In this document: positions 1-5,157 of the stretch, piece after piece
Layout: each line of letters opens with the position of its first letter
Numbering within the stretch: the stretch's first letter is position 1
NCBI GenBank assembly: GCA_017408535.1
Contig: JAFQUL010000152.1
Coordinates: 1-6,621, forward strand
DNA from: Clostridia bacterium
GTDB taxonomy: Bacteria; Bacillota; Clostridia; Oscillospirales; CAG-272
DNA length: 6,621 nucleotides
Direction: 5' to 3'
Program-made: the position numbers and the translations under genes
The notes under the pieces: model-generated
Told to the model about the DNA's origin: nothing
What the model saw: the letters and a program-made list of their open reading frames with translations, nothing else
Database searches by the model: none

Positions 1-178
1 AACCGCTCTCGAAAGGAAGGGGCTCTGCAGCAAGAGAATACTGAATAATGATCTCGTTGCCGGTCTCCTTCTTGATCTCGGACATCTTACGGAGGAAGTA
101 ATCGTTGAGGAAGTTAGCGTAAATATCGCGCTCCCAGTCACCTGCGTTCTCACGGTTAGCAAGAGCCTTGATCATATC
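1..178 (-). pseudogene. Downstream part of the interrupted uronate-isomerase-like gene (partial, runs off the window)
   Basis: After the amber codon at 179..181 the same minus-strand frame stays open to base 1. It reads DMIKALANRENAGDWERDIY, then about 39 more residues ending in ...IIIQYSLAAEPLPFESG. This is the natural continuation of the amidohydrolase-type barrel encoded by 179..928, with no frame change, so the break is one substitution and not an indel. The first possible restart is the ATG at 173..175, one codon after the stop. An AGGA lies only one base before that ATG, which is too close to be a good ribosome binding site, so any expression would rely on reinitiation. The true 3' end lies outside the window. 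I infer a remnant of a single gene; a translated second half cannot be excluded. Confidence 0.7.
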
Positions 179-928
179 CTATTCGGTAACGTCATGATAG
201 TTGATAGTGGTAGAGAAGTGAGATGCATGAGAGAATACCTTGTCATAGGGAACGTGTGCAACGTAGTGCTCAAGAGCAGCGTAAACGTCCTCTATGGTCT
301 TGATCTTCTTCTCGTAGTTACAGTCACGCTCCGGTACTACGCCGATAGGAAGGGGAGGACCGGGGATATCTTCGTTCCAAGCGTGCTCAAGCTCAAGAAG
401 GGGAGCGTCGTTAAGACCCCACTGGTCACGGCAGAAGAATGCCCACTCAAGAGAGTAGTAAAGCATATCGTCGCACTCTCCGTCATAGCCTCTCCAAAGC
501 TCGGTGCTGCTCTTCTTGATGTTAGCCATATCGGCAATTTCCTTAGCGCGCTCTTTACCGCAGCCAAAGGACTTGATGTGCTCGTGGCAACGGCGCCAGT
601 TAGTCTCATCAAGCTCCTCTTCCCAGCCGTAAAGCTCCTTGAGGATTATACGTACGCACCAGTAAAGGCTGGTGTTACGAATGTACTTAACGTAAGGAAT
701 AGCTCTCTCAAGACGGTAAATAGCCTCTTCCTCGGTAGGATTCTCGGAAAGACGCGCGCCGTCGGGACAGCCTGCACCGTAAAGTTCACTGATAACCATA
801 TGATAAAGGAGGATATCGTGAAGTCCGCGTGCAGCAAGATGAGATGCATCAAGATGGGTATGCTTATCTATAAGCGGTATCTCCCATATGTCTTTATACA
901 GTTTGTCGATAAGTTCTCTGTTTGCCAT
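179..928 (-). CDS. Uronate-isomerase-like amidohydrolase, N-terminal 249 residues, cut by an in-frame TAG
   Basis: The family (UxaC/COG1904 type, amidohydrolase-superfamily TIM barrel) interconverts glucuronate or galacturonate with the ketouronate. Seen here: the metal-binding HxH of strand 1 as DKHTHLD (H23, H25), and the NTSLYWCVRIILKELYG segment (85-101) resembling the LYHW...LRRPFGI region of classical UxaC. The classical TTDDP motif is replaced by KKSSTELW (138-145). The frame continues past the stop (1..178) with family-like sequence, so 249 residues is a truncation; complete members are roughly 400 residues or more and carry further catalytic residues in the missing half. The start ATG at 926..928 has AGG eight bases upstream. 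The gene lies 109 bp downstream of the aldolase on the same strand, suggesting a shared sugar-acid role. Divergent motifs mean the substrate may not be a plain hexuronate. A sequencing error, a real nonsense mutation or read-through are all possible. Confidence 0.75.
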   Translation of the reverse strand: MANRELIDKLYKDIWEIPLIDKHTHLDASHLAARGLHDILLYHMVISELYGAGCPDGARLSENPTEEEAIYRLERAIPYVKYIRNTSLYWCVRIILKELYGWEEELDETNWRRCHEHIKSFGCGKERAKEIADMANIKKSSTELWRGYDGECDDMLYYSLEWAFFCRDQWGLNDAPLLELEHAWNEDIPGPPLPIGVVPERDCNYEKKIKTIEDVYAALEHYVAHVPYDKVFSHASHFSTTINYHDVTE

Positions 929-939
929 TACAAAAACCT

Positions 940-955
940 ACAGCAAAATTGCTGT
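940..955. promoter_or_regulatory. 16-bp inverted repeat in the isomerase-like gene leader (operator-like)
   Basis: ACAGCAA-AA-TTGCTGT is a perfect 7-bp inverted repeat with a two-base centre, 11 bases upstream of the ATG at 926..928. With the weak promoter proposed at 963..991, it would sit at about the start of transcription, a usual place for a repressor operator. It does not resemble a CcpA cre site and lacks the central CG common in LacI-family operators. Its regulator is unknown. It could instead form a small mRNA hairpin near the start codon. Confidence 0.35.
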
Positions 956-962
956 TATCCTT

Positions 963-991
963 TCTATATTTTGGGGGATAAATATTGACCA
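963..991 (-). promoter_or_regulatory. Weak candidate promoter for the isomerase-like gene
   Basis: On the minus strand TGGTCA (986..991, 4 of 6 to TTGACA) lies exactly 17 bases before TATAGA (963..968, 4 of 6 to TATAAT). The spacing is right but both boxes are mediocre, so this is only a candidate. If real, the gene could be expressed separately from the aldolase upstream. Confidence 0.25.
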
Positions 992-1012
992 TTCCGAAAG
1001 CAAACCGGAATG
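990..1012. repeat. Inverted repeat CATTCCG / CGGAATG in the aldolase-isomerase gap
   Basis: CATTCCG (990..996) and CGGAATG (1006..1012) are perfect 7-bp complements around a 9-base loop. In the minus-strand transcript the T-run comes before the hairpin, not after it, so it does not read as an intrinsic terminator. It abuts the candidate -35 box at 986..991 and might be a protein site or an mRNA-processing or stabilising hairpin between the two cistrons. Confidence 0.35.
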
Positions 1013-1031
1013 AAAAAACAATAACAGATCT

Positions 1032-1048
1032 GCAGAATTATATTCTGC
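1032..1048 (-). terminator. Possible weak terminator hairpin overlapping the aldolase stop codon
   Basis: GCAGAAT (1032..1038), a three-base loop and ATTCTGC (1042..1048) form a perfect 7-bp stem that contains the aldolase stop codon (1038..1040). In the minus-strand transcript it is followed by AGATCTG and then TTATTGTTTTTT. The T-tract starts about seven bases after the stem, farther than in a good intrinsic terminator, so partial termination is the most that can be proposed. Confidence 0.25.
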
Positions 1049-1883
1049 CGGAGAGGAAGAGTTCCATCTTCTTCTTAGCAAGAGCGCTACCTGCGTTTCT
1101 ACCCTCACGGAAGAGAGTATTTACATTGTACTTGAAGCCCTCGGTATTTTGGCCGTTGTAGCCTGCACCGTATGCAGCAATAAACTCGGTACAGATATTA
1201 ACCTTTGCAATACCGTTTACGCAAGCCTCTGCAACCTTATCCTCGGGAGTGCCGGAGCCGCCGTGAAGAACAAGGGGAATATCAACAAGAGCTGCGATCT
1301 CGCGAAGACGGTCAATGTTGATCTTGGGGGGGCGGGTATAGAAGCCGTGAGCGGTACCGATAGCAACTGCAAGACAGTCAATACCGGTCTGACGAACGAA
1401 CTGAAGAGCCATCTTAGGATCGGTCTGCTCGTCCTCTTCATTCTGAACGTTACCTTCGTTACCTGCAAGCTTACCGATCTCAGCCTCAACGGATGCTCCG
1501 TATTCCTTAGCCTTCTCAACTACCTTACAGGTGAGTTCAACATTCTTATCAAAATCATACTTGGAAGCATCGATCATAACGGAAGTAAATCCGGCTTCAA
1601 GAGCTTCAACAACCTCATCATACTCCTCAGCATGGTCAAGATGGATAGCAACGGGAAGGTCAAAATACTCGGATGCCATCTTTGCCATAGCAACCGCATT
1701 CTTGTAACCGTCCATAAAATCCTTCTCGTAAGGACCTACCTGAAGAATAGCGGGAACACCAAGGGACTTAGCGGCAGCAGTAACGGCATATGCAGAATCA
1801 TATGACCAGAATTCAAATGCACCGATAGCGTACTTGTGTGCTCTTGCTTCCTTAAGCATTTCTCTCATTGTAACAAGTGCCAT
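1038..1883 (-). CDS. Class II ketose-bisphosphate aldolase, tagatose/fructose-bisphosphate type (GatY/KbaY-like)
   Basis: A zinc-dependent cytosolic aldolase that reversibly cleaves a ketose 1,6-bisphosphate to dihydroxyacetone phosphate and an aldehyde. The 281 residues match family length. Motifs in order: HLDHA (81-85; D83 catalytic acid/base, H84 zinc ligand), EAEIGKLAGNEG (133-144), AVAIGTAHGFY (172-182; H179 zinc ligand), LVLHGGSG (204-211; H208 zinc ligand, glycines for phosphate) and KVNICTE (227-233). GTAHG-x-Y followed by PPKI is closer to GatY/KbaY than to the GTSHGAYKF of common glycolytic FbaA, so a tagatose-bisphosphate or related sugar is plausible, though substrate cannot be fixed from sequence. 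The ATG at 1881..1883 has AGGAG (1893..1897) nine bases upstream. The next gene downstream is the isomerase-like one, which suggests sugar or sugar-acid catabolism. An extended -10 and a palindrome lie in its leader. Confidence 0.88.
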   Translation of the reverse strand: MALVTMREMLKEARAHKYAIGAFEFWSYDSAYAVTAAAKSLGVPAILQVGPYEKDFMDGYKNAVAMAKMASEYFDLPVAIHLDHAEEYDEVVEALEAGFTSVMIDASKYDFDKNVELTCKVVEKAKEYGASVEAEIGKLAGNEGNVQNEEDEQTDPKMALQFVRQTGIDCLAVAIGTAHGFYTRPPKINIDRLREIAALVDIPLVLHGGSGTPEDKVAEACVNGIAKVNICTEFIAAYGAGYNGQNTEGFKYNVNTLFREGRNAGSALAKKKMELFLSGRI

Positions 1884-1900
1884 AGTTTTGTACTCCTAAT

Positions 1901-1917
1901 CTATAAAGATTTTATAG
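1901..1917. promoter_or_regulatory. 17-bp inverted repeat in the aldolase leader (operator-like)
   Basis: CTATAAA-GAT-TTTATAG is a perfect 7-bp inverted repeat with a three-base centre. It lies between the extended -10 (1931..1939) and the AGGAG ribosome binding site (1893..1897), just inside the predicted transcript. That is the classical spot for a repressor operator. As RNA it would be a weak AU-rich hairpin four bases from the Shine-Dalgarno. No regulator gene for it is in the window. Confidence 0.4.
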
Positions 1918-1930
1918 TTTTCATCAGTTA

Positions 1931-1939
1931 ATTATAACA
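1931..1939 (-). promoter_or_regulatory. Extended -10 promoter element of the aldolase unit
   Basis: The minus strand reads TGTTATAAT, a perfect TATAAT with the TGn extension that lets SigA promoters work with a poor -35. No good -35 lies 17 bases upstream (CTTTTA). Transcription would start near 1924, giving a leader of about 40 bases. Confidence 0.55.
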
Positions 1940-1999
1940 TATTTTTTCGACAATAAAAGCCTTTTTTTAAGTTTTACAATCCGTTCATATTTTCCCTTT

Positions 2000-2674
2000 T
2001 CAAAAGAGCTTTCTGAGCTTTTCAAGAGCGGATTTTTCTATTCTGCTGACGTAAGATCTGGATATTCCAAGCCGCTCTGCAACCTCTCTCTGCGGAAGCG
2101 GTGCATTTCCGTACAGACCATACCTCATTATCACTATTTTTCTTTCCCTGTCGCTAAGCTCACGGCTGATATAATCAAGCACCTTTCCTGTTTTCAGTTT
2201 CATGTCCAGATCGTCGGCTATCGTATCGTCACAGCAGATAATATCGATATATGTAAGCGGATTTCCGTTGTTGTCAATATCTATCGTCTCGTTTATCGAC
2301 ACCTCCTGAGACAGCTTTTTTCTTGCCCTGAAATACATCAGTATCTCATTTTGTATGCACTTAGCTCCGTAGGTCGCAAATCGGGATCCTGCGGTCACGT
2401 CAAAGGAATCTATCGCCTTTATGAGTCCTATACAGCCGATAGATACAAGATCGTCAGACGACTGATATCCGGAGTAATATTTTCTTACCAAATGAACAAC
2501 AAGGCGCAGATTATGCTCTATAAGAATACTCCTTGCTCTTTCGTCCCCTTTTCTCGCGCGAAAAAACTGTTCCCTCTCCTCTTTAGCTGAAAGAGGCGGC
2601 GGAAAGCTACTGCCGAAGGATACCCCTAAAAGTACGCACAGAAAATCGCAAAAGATCGAAAACACAGATAACAT
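2000..2674 (-). CDS. sigK: RNA polymerase sporulation sigma factor SigK (pro-sigma-K)
   Basis: A sigma-70-family factor that directs late mother-cell transcription (spore coat, cortex, mother-cell lysis). Residues 1-22 are a hydrophobic stretch (starting MLSVFSIFCD) like the membrane-associated pro-sequence that SpoIVFB removes in Bacillus. It is followed by FPPPLS (24-29), LIEHNLRLVVHLVRK (51-65) and DLVSIGCIGLIKAI (75-88) of region 2, then RFATYGAKCIQNEILMYFRA (98-117), and region 4 with the helix-turn-helix QREVAERLGISRSYVSRIEK (195-214). The EHNLRLV-V-H segment and N-terminal pattern favour SigK over SigE. The 224 residues match the family, lacking the basic C-terminal tail of B. subtilis SigK. 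The gene is continuous, with no skin-type insertion. GGGAGG (2679..2684) sits four bases before the ATG at 2672..2674, rather close but strong. No convincing SigE or SigK promoter was found, and its stop is TGA. Confidence 0.88.
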   Translation of the reverse strand: MLSVFSIFCDFLCVLLGVSFGSSFPPPLSAKEEREQFFRARKGDERARSILIEHNLRLVVHLVRKYYSGYQSSDDLVSIGCIGLIKAIDSFDVTAGSRFATYGAKCIQNEILMYFRARKKLSQEVSINETIDIDNNGNPLTYIDIICCDDTIADDLDMKLKTGKVLDYISRELSDRERKIVIMRYGLYGNAPLPQREVAERLGISRSYVSRIEKSALEKLRKLF

Positions 2675-2689
2675 ACAGCCTCCCGGAAG

Positions 2690-2714
2690 AATTTACTTTG
2701 TTACTACGTAAATT
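2690..2714. repeat. Inverted repeat AATTTAC / GTAAATT upstream of sigK
   Basis: AATTTAC (2690..2696) and GTAAATT (2708..2714) are perfect complements separated by 11 bases, between the sigK ribosome binding site and a TATAAT-like hexamer (2712..2717, minus strand). It may be a regulatory site for sigK or chance in AT-rich DNA. Confidence 0.25.
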
Positions 2715-2777
2715 ATATTCATAGGATGGTGCCGTTTTTGCAAGTCCTTATTTTTTTCTTATTTTTTTTATAATCCT

Positions 2778-2806
2778 TTGACACGTAGAAATAAATTTGA
2801 TATAAT
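2778..2806 (+). promoter_or_regulatory. Consensus SigA promoter of the lipoprotein-yuiD operon
   Basis: TTGACA (2778..2783), a 17-base spacer and TATAAT (2801..2806) match the housekeeping consensus at all twelve positions. A T-rich and A-rich tract at about 2748..2774 sits where an UP element would bind the alpha subunits. The start should be near 2813, giving a leader of about 50 bases before the ATG at 2864. The operon is therefore probably expressed strongly in vegetative cells, independent of the divergent sporulation gene. Confidence 0.85.
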
Positions 2807-2824
2807 TATATCCTAATCAGATCC

Positions 2825-2840
2825 AACAAAAAATTTTGTT
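2825..2840. promoter_or_regulatory. 16-bp AT-rich inverted repeat in the lipoprotein leader
   Basis: AACAAAA-AA-TTTTGTT is a perfect 7-bp inverted repeat inside the predicted 5' untranslated region, about 12 bases after the expected start. It could be an operator or a weak hairpin. Because it is so AT-rich, chance is a real alternative. Confidence 0.25.
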
Positions 2841-2863
2841 CATGTAATGAAAGCGACTGTCAT

Positions 2864-4615
2864 ATGAAAAAGCTGCACATTTACTGTCTTGTTTTGCTCC
2901 TTTTGTCTACTCTGGTCTTCTCTTTGTCCTGCTCACAAAAAAATCTGACAAACGATGTACATTCATCGGAAACAACAGCTCCGGCTACAGAGGATAACGA
3001 GCTTACAATATTTGAAAACAATGCTTACAACTGTGTCATAGTTTATCCGGATAATGCCTCTGCATCAGCGGAAAATACAGCCTTTAGTCTTTCATATTAT
3101 TTTTCAATGGTAACAAACGGTATATCTCCCAAAGTTGTTTCAGATAAGGAATACGAAGGCGTAGACACTTCTGAGATGAATATGATCCTCGTCGACAAAA
3201 CATCGGTCTCAGGAACAGAAGTTGCATTTGAAAACGCTGATTTCGGTACAGTTTCCGCCCACCTCATCGGTAACAAATATCAGATAGTAGTAAACGATAA
3301 TAAAGCCGGCGTTGATGCCATTCTCAGAATCAGGGAACTTTTAGGTAATGCTCCGCTTACTGAGATTATAATTAACGAAAATTGGGAGTTTTCATCAGTT
3401 TTTAACGAAACTCTCAGCATGCTTGATCTGTATAAAAACGGCACTGCAGGCGATACAGTTGACTGCGGTGACGGTGCGTATATGAAAGTCATAACCGACA
3501 CAAACGAAGAAGCCTTTGAAAATTATCTTAAAGCTTCCGGTATGAACGGTTATTCACTATATACGAGAACAGAAATAGGTGAGAACCGTTTTGCTACTCT
3601 TACAAGTGACGGATACGTAATGACCGCAATTTTTCTTCCAATAAAAAACGAGGCAAGACTCATAATAGAACCGAGGGAAATAACTGATCTCCCTGCCCTT
3701 GAAAGCGATAATGTATACGAAACTGTATGCAGTTCCTCTGTTACTCAGCTCGGTCTGGAAAACGGTGAAGAATATCAAAACGGAATGTGTTACATACTGA
3801 AGCTTTCCGACGGACGGTTTGTTGTTATAGACGGAGGATTTAATCAGGAATTCGTACTCGAAAGATTTATGAAAGCCCTCAAAGACCTCGCAGAAGATCC
3901 CGATAATATTACTATAGCTGCTTGGTTTATCACACATTTTCACAGTGATCATTGGGGGTTGCTTAAGCGAGTGTCAAAGAACCCTAACCTTGGTATAGAA
4001 ATTGAACAGATCATCTGCAACCTTCCCGATGACGATTTTGTCAACCGTTCCGATGACGAGGTACCGTCTCCGTCTGAATTGTCAAGCAGAAGAAAAAATT
4101 TTAATGCTGCAATGGATAGCTTCAGAGATACGGGAAGTAAGGTGATAAAGGCACACCCGGGACAAAAATTCCATCTTGGCAACATGGTGTTTACTGTTTA
4201 CGGCACTTGCGAACTGTTTTCCGTCGAGGAAGCGGACAATCTCAACAACAGCTGTCTGCTTTTATACGTAGAAGCAGAAGGACAGACTCTTCTCTTCCCG
4301 GCTGACAGCGCACATATTGAAAGTGCAAGCATGATAGAGTTGTACGGTGAGTATCTTAAGGCTGATTTTTTGCAGGTAATACATCACGGCTACGGCGGCG
4401 GAGACTCAAGCTATTATGAGTTTGTAGATCCTCAGATAGTTTTCTGGCCCATAGGAATATACGATTATCAAGTTGCAAAGGAAAACGTCAGAGACCGCGA
4501 AATAAACGAGTATTTCAAAAGAGAAAACGGAACATCTGTAAAAGAGATACATATAGCCGGAGATTCAGTGATCACTATTCCTCTTCCATACTCAACCGTC
4601 ACCGCTGACAGATAA
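2864..4615 (+). CDS. Secreted metallo-beta-lactamase-fold lipoprotein, multidomain, unknown substrate
   Basis: A 583-residue exported protein. A signal peptide (MKKLHIY, then hydrophobic 8-21) ends at the lipobox-like SLSC, so C23 is the likely lipidated residue and the protein is membrane-anchored outside. A low-complexity Ser/Thr linker follows (24-46). Residues about 50-175 have the look of the accessory N-terminal fold found before GH20/GH67 glycosidases (ILVDKT core, closing with a helix ending in RELLG). Residues about 195-272 form a second small domain. Residues about 295-575 are a ComEC/Rec2-like metallo-beta-lactamase domain: IDGG (322-325), THFHSDHWG (357-365; H358, H360, D362, H363), FPAD (478-481; D481) and HHG (507-509). 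The metal set looks complete, so a hydrolase, perhaps of phosphoesters, is likely. The ATG has no good Shine-Dalgarno. It shares a transcript with the YuiD-like gene 30 bp downstream. Domain assignments outside the catalytic domain are inferred. Confidence 0.82.
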   Translation: MKKLHIYCLVLLLLSTLVFSLSCSQKNLTNDVHSSETTAPATEDNELTIFENNAYNCVIVYPDNASASAENTAFSLSYYFSMVTNGISPKVVSDKEYEGVDTSEMNMILVDKTSVSGTEVAFENADFGTVSAHLIGNKYQIVVNDNKAGVDAILRIRELLGNAPLTEIIINENWEFSSVFNETLSMLDLYKNGTAGDTVDCGDGAYMKVITDTNEEAFENYLKASGMNGYSLYTRTEIGENRFATLTSDGYVMTAIFLPIKNEARLIIEPREITDLPALESDNVYETVCSSSVTQLGLENGEEYQNGMCYILKLSDGRFVVIDGGFNQEFVLERFMKALKDLAEDPDNITIAAWFITHFHSDHWGLLKRVSKNPNLGIEIEQIICNLPDDDFVNRSDDEVPSPSELSSRRKNFNAAMDSFRDTGSKVIKAHPGQKFHLGNMVFTVYGTCELFSVEEADNLNNSCLLLYVEAEGQTLLFPADSAHIESASMIELYGEYLKADFLQVIHHGYGGGDSSYYEFVDPQIVFWPIGIYDYQVAKENVRDREINEYFKRENGTSVKEIHIAGDSVITIPLPYSTVTADR

Positions 4616-4645
4616 AAAAGAATAATATAGCTACGGAGAAAAAAA

Positions 4646-5113
4646 GTGCATTATATTAAAGAATTGCTATCGAATCACATATTGGCAGTAACACTGCTGT
4701 CATGGCTATTTGCCCAAATACTCAAGGTAATAATAAACGCCATCGTTACAAAAAAATTCGATATAACCAGATTCTTCGGTGACGGCGGAATGCCCAGCGC
4801 CCATTCTGCAACCGTATCTGCTCTGGCCACTATATGCGGACTTGTATACGGTCTCGGATCATTCGAGTTCGCAGTAACGTTCATATTTGCTACGGTAGTT
4901 TGCAGAGACGCTATGGGAGTTCGACTTGAGACAGGAAAACAGGCGGTTATACTGAATGAGATCGTAGAATCCTTTGAGGAACTCACAAAGGAGGATATAA
5001 CCGAAGTCAAGCTGAAGGAGTTCGTAGGACATACGCCTATTCAGGTCATTGCAGGTATACTTCTCGGCATTACCAGCTCAGCACTTTTCTTCTTTTTCTT
5101 TATGGTTAAATAA
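4646..5113 (+). CDS. Divergent PAP2-family membrane protein (DUF212/YuiD)
   Basis: A 155-residue integral membrane protein related at a distance to PAP2 phosphatases and vanadium haloperoxidases; the family's true substrate is not established. Motifs: GDGGMPSAHSA (45-55), RDAMGVRLETGKQA (87-100) and LKEFVGHTPIQV (123-134), all hallmark blocks of DUF212. Hydrophobic segments lie at about 12-31, 55-70, 72-86 and 132-153, the last unusually rich in phenylalanine (LFFFFFFM). Length is typical. The start is GTG at 4646..4648, chosen because GGAG (4635..4638) lies seven bases upstream. It follows the lipoprotein gene by 30 bp with no terminator between, so the two are cotranscribed and both act at the envelope. 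It ends with tandem TAA stops inside the terminator stem. Confidence 0.9.
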   Translation: MHYIKELLSNHILAVTLLSWLFAQILKVIINAIVTKKFDITRFFGDGGMPSAHSATVSALATICGLVYGLGSFEFAVTFIFATVVCRDAMGVRLETGKQAVILNEIVESFEELTKEDITEVKLKEFVGHTPIQVIAGILLGITSSALFFFFFMVK

Positions 5114-5157
5114 TAAAAAAGACGTTCAACTTGCGATTGAACGTCTTTTTTATTATT
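5109..5157. terminator. Bidirectional intrinsic terminator between convergent genes
   Basis: Two perfect 21-base arms (5109..5129 and 5137..5157) flank a seven-base loop. The GC-bearing core is GACGTTCAA / TTGAACGTC, flanked by A6 on one side and T6 on the other, so it works as an intrinsic terminator in both directions. The stop codons of the YuiD-like gene (5111..5113) and of the M20 peptidase (5153..5155) fall at mirror-image places in the arms, each as a tandem TAATAA. Confidence 0.95.

Noticed and set aside
194..988. Plus-strand 264-codon open frame
   Set aside because: It lies antisense to the isomerase-like gene, has no family-like motifs and no good ribosome binding site, and mirrors the codon structure of the real gene.
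990..1012. Hairpin as an intrinsic terminator of the aldolase
   Set aside because: The T-run is on the wrong side of the hairpin for the minus-strand transcript.
1149..1805. Plus-strand 218-codon open frame
   Set aside because: Antisense shadow of the aldolase, whose catalytic motifs are all intact on the minus strand.
1961..1972. AAAAGCCTTTTT as a possible sigK terminator
   Set aside because: The stem is only A/T pairs around a two-base centre; too weak to call an intrinsic terminator.
2712..2743. TTGCAA and TATAAT on the minus strand as a sigK promoter
   Set aside because: The spacer is 20 bases, too long for SigA, and sigK is expected to need SigE or SigK; no clear match to those consensus boxes was seen.
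2748..2774. T-rich tract as a plus-strand terminator
   Set aside because: No GC-rich hairpin precedes it and no plus-strand gene ends nearby; its place upstream of the -35 fits an UP element better.
3557..3952. Minus-strand 131-codon open frame within the lipoprotein gene
   Set aside because: Antisense shadow; the plus-strand product has a signal peptide and complete metallo-beta-lactamase motifs.
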